From Glaciimonas sp. PCH181 (lineage in GTDB: Bacteria; Pseudomonadota; Gammaproteobacteria; Burkholderiales; Burkholderiaceae_D), in the NCBI RefSeq assembly GCF_003056055.1, contig NZ_PYFP01000001.1, forward strand, positions 62,001-126,000: a stretch of DNA of 64,000 bases, given 5' to 3'. How positions within the stretch are numbered: position 1 is the stretch's first letter; every line of letters begins with the position of its first letter. The notes under the pieces were generated by a model. It was given only the letters and a program-made list of their open reading frames with translations. It was not told where the DNA came from and ran no database searches. This document shows positions 26,462 through 36,900 of this stretch, in pieces. The position numbers and the translations under genes were made by a program.

Positions 26462-27289
26462 ATGTCTGACTTCACCACGATCCAATATACGTCCCAAGAC
26501 GGTATCGCACACATCATCTTTAACCGGCCCGAGCGCCTGAATGCATTAGACAAAACGATGCTGCATGAGATTAACGACGCTGTTGATCGCGCTGAATCTG
26601 ACGATACTGTGCGCGTTATCTTGGTGAGCGGATCTGGCCGTGCCTTTTCATCTGGCTTCGATTTAAAGGCCCAAATGGAAAGCCAACCGCAAGGGTCGAA
26701 AATCTGGCGTGACATTCTCGATCTCGACTTTAATACCACGATGCGCTTTTGGAATAGTCCCAAACCGACTATTGCCGCCGTTCATGGCGCGTGCATGGCA
26801 GGCGCGTTTGAAATAGCCCTCTCTTGCGATATTACAATCGCCGCAGAAGATGCTATTTTTGGTGAGCCTGAACTGAAATTTGGTGCAGGGATCGTGACCA
26901 TGTTGTTGCCTTGGATGACAGGGCCGAAACAGGCAAAGGACATCATTTTTACTGGCGCAGACAGAATCAATGCGCAAGATGCACTTCGCATGGGATTTAT
27001 CAGCCGTATTGTTCCGCAAGGCACGCATGTTGAGACGGGGCTTAGCATTGCTCGCGGGATTGCATTGGTAGATCCAGTCCTTGTCAGTCAAACAAAAAAG
27101 GCGCTGAATCGGACCTATGAACTTCAGGGAATGCAAAATGCGCTGAAAGAAGCGCTGGACATCGATCACGCGATTGAATCGAAGGGTTCACCGGATAAAC
27201 GCGCATTCATGGACATCGCGCGAGAGCGCGGGATGCGGGCAGCGATCGCATGGCGTGATGCGCGCTTTGCTGAAGCACAGTCTACATGA
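26462..27289 (+). CDS. Enoyl-CoA hydratase, canonical active site
   Basis: A 275-residue crotonase. The oxyanion-hole segment SSGFDLKAQ and both catalytic glutamates are in place: [10 protein letters not shown] and [11 protein letters not shown]. It should hydrate a 2-enoyl-CoA; for acrylyl-CoA this gives 3-hydroxypropionyl-CoA. ATG 26462 with AAAGGA upstream is the natural start, 22 bp after the ligase stop; a longer in-frame start would overlap the ligase. The MFS gene begins inside its last codons (ATGA overlap). Confidence 0.88.
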   Translation: MSDFTTIQYTSQDGIAHIIFNRPERLNALDKTMLHEINDAVDRAESDDTVRVILVSGSGRAFSSGFDLKAQMESQPQGSKIWRDILDLDFNTTMRFWNSPKPTIAAVHGACMAGAFEIALSCDITIAAEDAIFGEPELKFGAGIVTMLLPWMTGPKQAKDIIFTGADRINAQDALRMGFISRIVPQGTHVETGLSIARGIALVDPVLVSQTKKALNRTYELQGMQNALKEALDIDHAIESKGSPDKRAFMDIARERGMRAAIAWRDARFAEAQST

Positions 27290-28479
27290 ACAAGCCGATT
27301 GCCACTATTGTTCTGGCGCAACTATTCGGTACATCGCTCTGGTTTAGCGCGAACAGTGCAGCAGACGATTTAATACGCCTCTGGGGATTAAGTGCAGCGG
27401 ATATCGGTTGGTTAACCAATGCTGTTCAAGCCGGTTTTATCGTGGGGACGTTGGTTTTTGCTTTTACGGGTTTTGCGGATCGTTTCGCTGCCAGCAAGAT
27501 ATTTGCGGTCTGCTGCATCCTCGGCGCCATTTTTAACGGTCTCTTTGCTCTTTTGAGTACAGGGCTGGAAAGCGCCTTGTGGTTCCGGTTCGTCGTCGGT
27601 TTGTCTCTTGCCGGAATATATCCGTTGGGAATGAAACTTGTTGTCAGCTGGAATCCGCAAAGCGCCGGACGAAGTCTTGGCCTACTAGTTGGCATGCTAA
27701 CGCTGGGCACGGCGTTGCCGCATGGAATACGGATGGTTGGCGGGATGGTTTCCTGGCAAGCGGTTATCCTGACATCCTCCGCGTTGGCGCTTGTCGGCGC
27801 GTTGATGGTTGGCTGGCTAGGCGATGGTCCGCACCTTCAACTGCGTGTCGATTCATCAAGCTCAATCGGTAACGTCATGGATGCATTCCGCGTAAAAGAA
27901 TTTCGGGCATCCGCCTTCGGTTACTTTGGCCATATGTGGGAATTATATGCATTCTGGACCTTGGTGCCTGTCCTGCTTCTGGATGTGCTGTCCTCATCGG
28001 GATTGCCAACGCATCAAAGTATTTCTGGTTGGGCATTCGCGGTAATCGGTATCGGTGCGGTGGGCTGTATCGCCGGTGGCCTACTCAGCGAAAGAGTGGG
28101 CAGCGCACGCGTGGCATGGTGGGCGTTGGCGACCTCGGGCGCGATATGCCTGCTGTTTCCGCTTTTGCAAACTTTGCCGGTGTTCTGGAAGCTTGCATTA
28201 ATGCTCCTGTGGGGCGTGGCAGTGGTCGCCGACTCGCCGCAGTTCTCAGCGATGTCAGTCAAGGCTTGTCCACCTGGATTAGTTGGCAGCGCGTTGGCAA
28301 TTCAAAACAGCCTGGGATTTCTCCTCACAACCTTCGCGATTCTGATTACCACGTCGGCTTACCCAATAATCGGCAGCAAAGTCGCGTGGATTTTACTGCC
28401 AGGACCGATTTTTGGACTGATGAGTATGCGTTTATTATTGCGAGGAGCTTCAGTGGTTTTGCCTGTTCGTTGTGAGTAA
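27286..28479 (+). CDS. MFS transporter
   Basis: A 397-residue protein with about 12 hydrophobic segments in two halves and a central polar loop near residue 190. [19 protein letters not shown] in helix 4 is typical of the major facilitator superfamily. It overlaps the crotonase by ATGA, so it belongs to the same operon. Substrate unknown; it could export a toxic intermediate or import the growth substrate alongside the AtoE-type transporter. Confidence 0.85.
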   Translation: MNKPIATIVLAQLFGTSLWFSANSAADDLIRLWGLSAADIGWLTNAVQAGFIVGTLVFAFTGFADRFAASKIFAVCCILGAIFNGLFALLSTGLESALWFRFVVGLSLAGIYPLGMKLVVSWNPQSAGRSLGLLVGMLTLGTALPHGIRMVGGMVSWQAVILTSSALALVGALMVGWLGDGPHLQLRVDSSSSIGNVMDAFRVKEFRASAFGYFGHMWELYAFWTLVPVLLLDVLSSSGLPTHQSISGWAFAVIGIGAVGCIAGGLLSERVGSARVAWWALATSGAICLLFPLLQTLPVFWKLALMLLWGVAVVADSPQFSAMSVKACPPGLVGSALAIQNSLGFLLTTFAILITTSAYPIIGSKVAWILLPGPIFGLMSMRLLLRGASVVLPVRCE

Positions 28480-28569
28480 CGCTCTGCTAAATAGCCGAGA
28501 TATGCTTTAAAACATACATAACCTGACGTCAAATTGCCGCAGCTAAATACGATGACGTGACACCACATC

Positions 28570-29481
28570 TCACGTCAATTCAATCAAATACGGCGTGAGG
28601 ATGTCCGTCATCCAGCGCATTACCGCCTGAACGCGGGGTGCAAGCTGGTGGCGGTTGGCGTATAGCAGGGAAACAGGCATCGGGCACGCGGTGAACTCTG
28701 GCAGCACCAGAACTAATGATCCTTGATCAACCAATCGCTGCAGGCCGAGCGTCGGTGCCTGAATGAAGCCTAAACCAGCCAGAGCGGCCGCCTGATAGGC
28801 ATCGGTGCCATTTACCGAGACCGCAGCGGGCATCGGTAAAGTTTTGTAGGCGTTATTCGCACGGTCGAAGTACTCCCATCCGGCATCGTTCGACGTCAGC
28901 TTTGGCGTGTAGTGCACGATGCGGTGTTGCGTCAGATCAGCGAGTGTCTGAGGCACGCCGTATTGGCTTAGGTAGTCTGGACTAGCGGCGTTTGACATTT
29001 GCATCAGCCCGATAGGACGGGCGACCAGATCGGCGTTTCCCAATACGCCTACGCGCAAGATGCAGTCGAATCCTTCTTGGATCAGATCTACGCGGCGGTC
29101 GGTTGTGCTAATGCCGATTTCCAGCAGCGGATGCGCGCTCAGGAATTCTGGCAGACGCGGAATGATGACATCGCGGGCGAAGACGTTCGGCATGTCGATT
29201 CTGAGCCGTCCTGTGAGGCCTCCCGACGCTGGTTGAAACATGACCTGAAGTTGTTCCGTTTCAATGAGCAACTCTTTGCAGCGATCAAGGAAGCGTTTGC
29301 CATCTTCGGTCAGACGCACACTACGCGTCGTTCGTTGTAGCAGGCGAGTACCGAGGCGCGCTTCTAGCTGCTGGATCGACGTCGATACATGGCCCTTTGC
29401 CAGCCCCAATTGTTCTGCGGCACGGCTGAAACTGGCTAAATCGGCCACTCTTGAAAAAATCCGAAGTTCATCAAAATCCAT
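28570..29481 (-). CDS. LysR-family transcriptional regulator
   Basis: A 303-residue regulator starting MDFDELRIFSRVADLASFSR, with helix-turn-helix HVSTSIQQLEARLGTRLLQR and a substrate domain from about residue 90. The longer frame from 29526 adds 15 residues (MVTLFFYKNNQGRAA) not typical of the family, so the internal ATG is preferred. It is divergent from the SDR gene with a shared 123-bp promoter gap and is of the AaeR/CrgA type often paired with one neighbouring oxidoreductase. Confidence 0.88.
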   Translation of the reverse strand: MDFDELRIFSRVADLASFSRAAEQLGLAKGHVSTSIQQLEARLGTRLLQRTTRSVRLTEDGKRFLDRCKELLIETEQLQVMFQPASGGLTGRLRIDMPNVFARDVIIPRLPEFLSAHPLLEIGISTTDRRVDLIQEGFDCILRVGVLGNADLVARPIGLMQMSNAASPDYLSQYGVPQTLADLTQHRIVHYTPKLTSNDAGWEYFDRANNAYKTLPMPAAVSVNGTDAYQAAALAGLGFIQAPTLGLQRLVDQGSLVLVLPEFTACPMPVSLLYANRHQLAPRVQAVMRWMTDILTPYLIELT

Positions 29482-29604
29482 GGCTGCACGACCTTGATTG
29501 TTTTTATAAAAGAACAGTGTAACCAATTTTGATGGCTTTATCCTCGCTCAGGAAATGATTAAAGTTCATCTATCGCAACCTGTTTCGACAACTAAGGATT
29601 TTCA

Positions 29605-30372
29605 ATGACTAATCAAACTTCTTCTGTAGCGCTCATTACTGGTGCTAGTCGCGGTCTCGGACGCAACACGGCGCTGAAGCTGGCCGAACGCGGCGTTGAT
29701 GTAATCGTTACCTACAAGGGCAACGACGTTGAGGCACAAGCCGTGGTTCAGCAGATTCAGGCGCAAGGGCGTCGTGCAGTGGCTTTGCAACTTGATGTCG
29801 GCGACGCGAAGTCGTTTGCCGCGTTTGCCGAAACGGTAAAGACCGCGCTGGCGAATACTTGGCAGCGGGATCGCTTCGATTATCTCGTCAACAACGCCGG
29901 TGTTGGTTACCATGCGAGCCTGGAGGAAACCACGGAAGAACAGTTCGACATGCTGTTTAATATTCATCTGAAGGGCCCATTTTTCCTGACGCAAAAATTG
30001 CTGCCGCTGATGAATGATGGCGGTCGTATCGTGAATATCTCATCCGGTCTGACCCGTTTTACGTTTCCCGGACTTGCTGCCTATGCTGCAATGAAGGGCG
30101 GCGTCGAGGTGCTGACGCGGTACATGGCTAAAGAGCTTGGCGTGCGCGGCATCGCCGTCAATACGTTGGCACCGGGGGCGATCGAAACTGATTTCAGCGG
30201 TGGCATGGTGCGTGATAACGTCGAGATGAACACGGCTATAGCGAGCCAGACGGCGCTGGGACGCGTCGGTTTGCCCGATGACATCGGTGGGGCTGTCGCA
30301 GCCTTGCTCTCTGAGGACAATCGCTGGGTTAATGCACAGCGCGTCGAAGTCTCGGGCGGCATCTTCATCTAA
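29605..30372 (+). CDS. SDR-family NAD(P)-dependent oxidoreductase
   Basis: A 255-residue short-chain dehydrogenase. It has the cofactor motif TGASRGLG near residue 13, NNAG near residue 96, and the catalytic serine with YAAMK. The C-terminal GRVGLPDDIGGAVAALLS is standard for the classical family. AAGGA precedes the ATG. Its expression is probably controlled by the divergent LysR gene. Substrate unknown. Confidence 0.88.
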   Translation: MTNQTSSVALITGASRGLGRNTALKLAERGVDVIVTYKGNDVEAQAVVQQIQAQGRRAVALQLDVGDAKSFAAFAETVKTALANTWQRDRFDYLVNNAGVGYHASLEETTEEQFDMLFNIHLKGPFFLTQKLLPLMNDGGRIVNISSGLTRFTFPGLAAYAAMKGGVEVLTRYMAKELGVRGIAVNTLAPGAIETDFSGGMVRDNVEMNTAIASQTALGRVGLPDDIGGAVAALLSEDNRWVNAQRVEVSGGIFI

Positions 30373-30520
30373 TCTACTGGCTGGAATTTCGGTGGGTTTT
30401 TAAGCGCCCAGCCTGAGTGGTTCTTTTTTTTTTGCGTGCAAAAGTGAGACCAAAACCTTGGCTTTGTTTGGCTGAAGAGTGATGATGTCTAAGGCTGTAT
30501 TTAAAAGTTGAACGTATCTG

Positions 30521-30546
30521 AAAGCCCGCTTAAACGCGGGCTTTTT
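30521..30546 (+). terminator. Rho-independent terminator after SDR gene
   Basis: AAAGCCCGC at 30521-30529 pairs with GCGGGCTTT at 30536-30544 around a 6-base loop, followed by T residues. Confidence 0.85.
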
Positions 30547-30788
30547 TGTGTGAATTTGATCGAATTGCAGACTTGAAGATCCTGAATAGTACGCAATAGA
30601 GTAAAGCATCAAGAGATTGTTGAAAATGCAATATTTCGAACTGTGTTAGATCAAGCCCCCAAATTTTATCTATTCGAGGCCTGAGGCTGGTTGCTTCGCA
30701 AAGCAACACAGTGTCACGCGTATCATCTTCTGTCTTGACCTGAACACGCGTCTTCAAACGCAATGCAGATTTGTATTTATACTAATCT

Positions 30789-30911
30789 ATGGGAAAAATT
30801 GTCATCGGCATATCCGGCTGGCGTCATCCACCCTGGCGCTGCGTATTTTATCCAGAAGGCCTGAGGCAATAATGCAAACAATTGCTTTTGAGGAACTGCA
30901 TCGATATGCAT
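30789..30911 (+). pseudogene. DUF72 (YecE-like) N-terminal remnant
   Basis: ATG 30789 opens 27 codons containing GKIVIGISGWRHPPWRCVFYP, the N-terminus of DUF72 proteins, then stops at 30870. In the next frame FEELHRYA resembles the RELEYAS segment that should follow. The rest of the roughly 250-residue protein is absent and the next gene begins within the stub. A complete DUF72 gene is at 45.5 kb. The rest of the 530-bp gap holds only the terminator near 30.5 kb. Confidence 0.7.
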
Positions 30912-31508
30912 GAACAATTTTCATTGCCGGGCTTTGAGGCGGCGCTCCAGCCAACGGATCGTTTATTCTTCGCAATCATTCCAACGAAGGAGGCCGCCGC
31001 TCGCATTATTTATCAGGGAGAACATTTGCGTGATGAATACGGATTGAAAGGCAAATTATTTGGGGCGGGGCGCTTGCACGTGACTCTAAGTTATTTAGGT
31101 GATTATGTGGGGTTGTCGCCAGAGGTAGTAGAAGTGGCGATGGCGGCGGCTACAAGTGTCAATATGGCGCCATTTGATGTGACGTTTGATCGCGTCGCAA
31201 GTTTTCAGGGAAGACCGCGCAACCGTCCGTTTGTGATGCTGGCTGAGCAAGATAGCGAGAAAAATGCTTTATTGAAGGTTTTTCAGGCGTCGCTATCTGG
31301 CGCGCTGGACATCGCGCTAGAAAAAGTTGGTATCCGAATCGCACATCCGCATTACACACCGCACGTCACTTTGCTGTACGACAACCGCTTTGTTTCTAGT
31401 CGATCGATTGAGCCTATCAGTTGGACAGTGCGTGAATTCATTCTGGTCCACAGTTTACTCGGACGTACTCGCCATGTTCCGCTGGCGCGGTGGACGCTTT
31501 TGCCTTGA
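30906..31508 (+). CDS. 2'-5' RNA ligase family protein (ThpR-like)
   Basis: About 200 residues with the two HxT motifs of the 2H phosphoesterase superfamily: RLHVTLSYLG near residue 55 and TPHVTLLYD near residue 150, which together form the active site. Such proteins open cyclic phosphates or ligate RNA ends with 2'-5' linkage in vitro; their role in cells is unclear. ATG 30906 (MHEQFSLPGF) fits the family start better than the upstream codon at 30882. It begins inside the DUF72 stub. Confidence 0.85.
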   Translation: MHEQFSLPGFEAALQPTDRLFFAIIPTKEAAARIIYQGEHLRDEYGLKGKLFGAGRLHVTLSYLGDYVGLSPEVVEVAMAAATSVNMAPFDVTFDRVASFQGRPRNRPFVMLAEQDSEKNALLKVFQASLSGALDIALEKVGIRIAHPHYTPHVTLLYDNRFVSSRSIEPISWTVREFILVHSLLGRTRHVPLARWTLLP

Positions 31509-31852
31509 TGCATCAAGGCGCGTCTACGCTTTCTTTACTCGCCATTAACATTTCTTTCTAAAGCATATTCGATGCAACGTGAATTGCATCGGACGTGTGC
31601 GAACGCGTAAAAAAATCTATAACTGGAATTTATTAATTTATAAAAATTACACAATATACTTTATTGTTTCGATCAAGAATAATGGGTGTGTCGGCTAAGC
31701 GATGCATGCGATGCGTTGATTCAATAAAGATGGCTTTCTTCGTCTGCCGATAAGAACAGATCGCTTTCTATCAAGAATGTCTGGCGCTAGTTAAACGCCT
31801 TATTTTTGTAAAAATCAGATTTCAACATTCTTTTTTGAGCAACTCTTCCAAC
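31509..31852. other. AT-rich intergenic stretch
   Basis: About 340 bp, notably AT-rich around 31.6-31.7 kb, preceding the truncated 2-hydroxyacid dehydrogenase. No gene, repeat or clear terminator was found; it may hold the promoter of the now broken genes. Confidence 0.4.
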
Positions 31853-32263
31853 ATGACCTACACCATTTTTGTTACCGCCTCAAAGTTAGCGCCGGCAGGC
31901 ATGCAGCGGCTTGAAAACGCCGGTTGCCGCGTACTGTTTTTAGATAAAACGCAAGATGCTGCGGAGGTCGAATCGATACTTGCGACAAATGCTGTTGATG
32001 CGGTGATTTCTCGTACCGTCGATTTGTCAGCCTTGGCAATCCGATCTTGCCCGACGTTGAAGGTGATTTCCAAGCATGGCGTCGGTGTCAGTAATATCGC
32101 TGTTAGTGCGGCAACCGAGCGGGCTATTCCCGTCTACGTAACACCCGGTGCCAACGCGCAATCGGTCGCCGAAATGACGATCGGTTTGATGCTTTCTGCC
32201 GCACGACGGATTCCGTGGATGGATCAGGAATTGCGTGCCGGTCGCTGGACGGACACTGGATAA
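31853..32263 (+). pseudogene. 2-hydroxyacid dehydrogenase, 3'-truncated
   Basis: The first 136 residues match the N-terminal half of D-isomer-specific 2-hydroxyacid dehydrogenases (phosphoglycerate dehydrogenase-like): VISRTVDLSALAIRSCPTLK, KHGVGVSNI, then TPGANAQSVAEMTIGLMLS. The frame leaves the family at ELRAGRW, just before the NAD-binding Rossmann domain, and stops four codons later. The catalytic and NAD-binding parts are missing, so the fragment cannot work. The break coincides with the start of flavoprotein sequence. Confidence 0.8.
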
Positions 32264-33203
32264 CACTACTGCAATAGCATTAATTATTGCAGAAGATGGC
32301 AGCATTCAAGGCGTGACGGTGGTCGGTGCGGATGGCTTGCGCAGAAAATTGCACGCGGGTGCAACCATTCTCGCCAGCGGTGGCTATCAAGGCAATCCAG
32401 AAATGTTGACGCGTTACATGGGGACGCGTGCGCGCTATATCCGTCCGGTGGCAAGTGGCGGTTATTACGATAAAGGCGAGGGCATTCGTATGGCGCTGGC
32501 GGCTGGCGCGGCACCTGCCGGTGATTTTTCTTCCTATCATTCTGAACCGATTGATCCACGCTCACGCCAACCTGGCGCGGTCGTTTTTATCTATCCCTAC
32601 GGCATCTTGGTCAATACATCCGGCGAACGTTTTCTGGACGAGGCACCTGGTGCCAGCGATGCCAGCTACGATAATATTACGCGTGCCATCGCCGAGCAAA
32701 AAGAGGGCATTAGTTATGTCATCTTCGATGCGCAAGTTGAAGAAATTCCGCGCTGGAAAACCAGTATTCGATCCGAGGTTGCGCCGTTGTCAGCATCGAG
32801 TCTGGAATCGTTGTTGGCGCAATTAGGTTTGCCGCTCAGCGAAACATTGTCGACGATCGCACGGTATAACGCCGGATGCACATCGCAGCGTGCGTATTCG
32901 CCGCTGGAACTGGATGGTGTGGCAACTTCAGACGTGATTCCGCCAAAAAGTAACTGGGCGCGTCCGATTGAAAAAGGTCCGTTCTATGCATTTCCGATTA
33001 TCTCTGGAAATTGCTTTACCTTTGGCGGGGTCAAGGTGAATGTCCACGCGCAAGTGCTGGACAACGATGGCAAGGTGTTATCAGGGCTGTATGCCGCAGG
33101 TGAAACCGTCGGCTTGTATCACCAGGTATATACCGGCTCAACTTCAGTATTACGTGGACTGGTCTTCGGTAGGTTGGCGGCGCAACATATCGCGCAACTG
33201 TAA
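32264..33203 (+). pseudogene. Fumarate-reductase/TcuA-like FAD flavoprotein, 5'-truncated
   Basis: The open frame (from 32235) becomes flavoprotein-like at ALIIAEDGSIQGVTV and continues to a normal C-terminus: ATILASGGYQGNPEML, GEGIRMALAAGAA, then GLYAAGETVGLYHQVYTGSTS and GRLAAQHIAQL. This is the C-terminal two thirds of a FAD-dependent fumarate reductase/tricarballylate dehydrogenase-type protein. The N-terminal FAD-binding GxGxxG segment, normally about 30 residues from the start, is missing. A deletion has joined it to the preceding dehydrogenase fragment. Translation from the internal ATG 32235 is possible but the product could not hold FAD normally. Confidence 0.8.
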
Positions 33204-33349
33204 CGGGTTTTGTTGCAGATATTCTTCTAGCCGCTGATTGCTGCGTTGATTCTACGCAGCGGTTACTTGGCCATTACATTTTTTTAAATTTATATTGCTG
33301 GTTGATCGGCATCCTTTCAACCAGGAATATTTCTTTGAATTGTTTCGAT

Positions 33350-33847
33350 ATGACAGCACCTGAACCATACCTGTTTGGTAACCAGCAATTGCATCACGGT
33401 TTGGGGACACTTACCCGTATCCTCGGTGGTTTGGCGGCGGATGCGCCTCACGCAGTGCGGATCAATCGTATCCGGGAATATTGCGATTACTCTCGGGTGG
33501 GATTTGGCACGGCGTGGGCGTCGCTGGTGAAATCCAATTTGGTTCGTCGCGATGAGCAACAACCTGATCATTGGCGGCTTGCCCACGATCTTGGTGCTAT
33601 CACGCTGGAAGACCTTGTGCATTGCGTTTTTGCGCAGAGTAGAAAGGACGACGATGAAACGCTGGCAGAGATAAGTACATCAGAGCGATTGTCGAAGGAT
33701 GTGGATATTTTCTTATCGCAAGCCACAATAGAAATTAATCAGCAGGCTTTTAAGTATCTGCGCTGTACTTCGTTGGAGCGGCTTAAACGCAGAACACAGG
33801 TGCTGCATTCGTTTGCCGCGCCAATGTGTTGGAACAAAAAAATATAG
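33350..33847 (+). CDS. Putative winged-helix (Rrf2-like) regulator
   Basis: About 165 residues. The segment from LTRILGGLAADAPHAVRINRIREYCDYSRVGF to SLVKSNLVRRDE looks like a winged-helix DNA-binding domain, and ITLEDLVHCVF resembles the Rrf2 linker (normally ITLLDVV). The Rrf2 cysteine cluster is not evident, so it would not bind an iron-sulfur cluster in the usual way. The start is uncertain: ATG 33350, or upstream TTG codons. Function is inference. Confidence 0.55.
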   Translation: MTAPEPYLFGNQQLHHGLGTLTRILGGLAADAPHAVRINRIREYCDYSRVGFGTAWASLVKSNLVRRDEQQPDHWRLAHDLGAITLEDLVHCVFAQSRKDDDETLAEISTSERLSKDVDIFLSQATIEINQQAFKYLRCTSLERLKRRTQVLHSFAAPMCWNKKI

Positions 33848-33900
33848 CTATCCCGGCCTGATTTTATTTGTTTTTGGTCACGCGGAATTGGTCGGATTAT

Positions 33901-36900
33901 TTAGTGATATTTGATCAGTGCCGCGCGCAGCGATTCGCGCTCGGAAGGTTCCGGTTCGACTAAATAATGCAGCTTCCCTGCAATCATCGTCGCTACCGCC
34001 AGGCCATCGCGGAATAACACGCGATTGCCCGTTAGCGCCGGGACTTTTTCACCCGACAGTAACGTTCCTGATAGATTGAGCGGATCGACTCCCGAGACGC
34101 AAACCAGACTGGCATCGGCTGGCCGTCTACGGACTTCACGTAGTAGTGGAATGGCTTCCGGCAACGCAAATTGCTCACCTGCCAAACCACCGACGAAACG
34201 GCCGCCGCGGATGTCGCCGCGTGCTTCCAGGCGATGAAAAACTGGCAGCAATTCGCGCCATGGCGGTAGCCATTCTGCTTCCCTCTCCAGCATTCGCCAG
34301 AACACGACACCGTAGCGGCGCAGCAAGGTCAGGGCAATGTGTTCTAGGACTTTTGGATCGGTGCGCGGTTTTCTGTGCGAGATCGGTAGTAGCGTGGTGT
34401 CCGTATCGTTGTCAGGGCTCGTCTTATCGCGCCGTACCGAGGCCCAGCGGCCAGCTTCATCCATGCGGTTAGCCATCGCAACGCCATGATGCCGACGTCT
34501 GCTATGGCTAGTGCGTTTGTTGGCCGACGGCAGCAGCGCCCGCAACCCGGCAAAACTATCGGCGTTGACTAGGCCGAGCGAGACTAATTCACCTAGCGCG
34601 TTCTCTAACTCAATGGGTAGTAAACGGGTATCGGTCAGCAGTTCATCGAAAAACATCGCACCGTCGCGCAACAGAGCCGCGTGTACGCGTTCGGCGCGGG
34701 CCGCTATGTCAGGCTTGCTATTTCCGCTCCCTTTCTCGTTGAGCAGCGCATTCCAGATGGCCCGATTGCGTCGTGGTAGTAATACAATCGGCGTCGTACG
34801 AACCGGACCGCCAGTTGTGCTGCCAGCTCTGCTCACAGGGATGCGGGCCCAGACAACTTTTCCCGCACGACATAGTTCATCCAGCCAAGGTGCTGAATAG
34901 TCTTCCAGTCTGACTGGTAGGATGTCGCTTTCCCAAGCACCCGCGGCGGCTTCAAATCCTTCCAGTTGAGTGATGATTTCCGATAGTGCGTCACGTCCTT
35001 GCAATTGCGAACCCGGCGTCAAGTGTTGCCAGTCGAACAGAAAACGCATGAAATCTTGTCGTTCGACAGGTTCGATTTCTCGCCGCAAACGTTTGATGGT
35101 GTAACGATGGATGCGCGCCAGCAAGTGTCGTTCACACCATTCTTCAGCGGTTGCGCCGGGGGTGAAATGGCCGCGCATGATATGGCCTTCGGTTTCAAGA
35201 TGTGCCAAAGCGATTGCCGCCGTCGTGGTTTGCATCGCGAGCGGCTGCGCAATTGCAGACAGTGACTGCGGGCCGAAACAGGTCAGGCGGGCACGTAAAA
35301 TATCGTTGATCGCCTCATCTCGATCCCATTCAATACGGCAAATTTCGGGCAATTTTAGCGACGGCTGAAAGTTTGCTTCCGGGTAGATTGCCTGCATGCA
35401 CGTCACCCTTTCGACCGGCAGCCATAAAGATATTTCTTTCCATTGCATCTGCGTTGCCCGACCGCTTTCAGCGAGTGCGTTCAGCCATTCCTCCCAGCCA
35501 TCGTACTGATTGACTTCTGCTTGCGTTACACAAGCCAGACTCATCAGCGCTTCGTGCATTTCATCGGTATCGCGCACGCGTGGCCAGGCTTCCTCACGCA
35601 CGCTTGCAATGGCATCTGCATCCAGCGCGCCCAAATCGTCAGCCGAATGGGGATCGGTCCAGCGACGATTAATAACGGCTTGTGTGCGGCGTTCTTCCAA
35701 CGGCGCGTCATCCAAAAAAGCATACGGACGAGCATTCAATATTTCCATCGCCAGCGGTGACGGCGCAGGCAGATCGCGGGCGATCAATGTGAGCTGACCT
35801 TGTTCCATGCGCCGTAGGATCGCTAGCCAGCCGTCGCTGTCCATTGCATCGTGCAGGCAATCGGTGATGGTCTGCTCTACCAAAGGATGATCTGGCAGAG
35901 TACGTTCGCCAACGACGTTTTCCAGACAGGCTGCCTGATCGGGAAATACCGCAGCCAGCAGGTCTTCGCTTTTCATTCGTTGCAACTGTGGCGGTACTTT
36001 GCGGCCGCCGCTGTAGCGCGGCAGTGCCAGCGCGGTCGTCGCGTTCCAGCGCCAGCGTACATTAAACAGCGGGGCATCCAGCACTGCCTGAATCAGCAGA
36101 TGCTCTGCATTGCCAGAGCGCAAGTAACGCCATACTTCGTCCAGCCCAAAACTATGATTGCCCGATAGCGATAAGACGATGGCATCTTCGGTCGCCGCAG
36201 CTTGCAATTCAAAATTAAAAGTGCGGCAAAATCGCTTGCGCAGCGCCAGACCCCAGGCACGATTAATACGGCTGCCAAAGGGTAAATGCAATACCAATTG
36301 CATGCCGCCGGATTCGTCGAAAAAGCGTTCCATCACCAAAGTGTCTTGCGTTGGCAGCGCCCCCAGCGCGGCGCGTGCGCGGGCCAGATAATCGACGATC
36401 TGGCGTGCGGCAACGTCATCTATGCCGACATGATCTACCAACCAATCGATGGCAGCGTTTAAGTTTTGGGGCGCGCGAATTAACGGCTGGGCAGTGGCGT
36501 CGTCATTCACGGGCATCGCCGTTGAGACTAGCGTCACTTCAGGGATTGAGAGCCGGCGATCGATTTCTCCGCGTAGCCGGGCGACGCCAGCTGAAAGTTC
36601 GTCGCTGCGGCCCGGCGCTTCGCCCAGCCAAAAGGGAATATTCGGCGCAGCGCCATGGGCGTCCTCAACGCGCACGCGTCCTGCTTCTATGCGCAGGATG
36701 CGGTACGACGTATTGCCTAATTGAAAAACATCGCCTGCCAGACTTTCTACCGCGAAATCTTCGTTGACGGTGCCGATGATGTGGCCCTGCGGTTCTAGTA
36801 ATACCGTGTAGTCGGCATTGTCCGGAATCGTGCCGCCCGATGTGACGGCGGTTAGTTTGCTGCCACGTCGACCGCGCAGCGTACCGGCAATCGCATCGCG

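Noticed and set aside
13798..28479. A complete DMSP catabolic cluster
   Set aside because: Acrylate-type genes are present but no DMSP lyase (DddL/P/Q/Y/K/W/D) or DmdA-like gene is visible, so DMSP itself is not supported.
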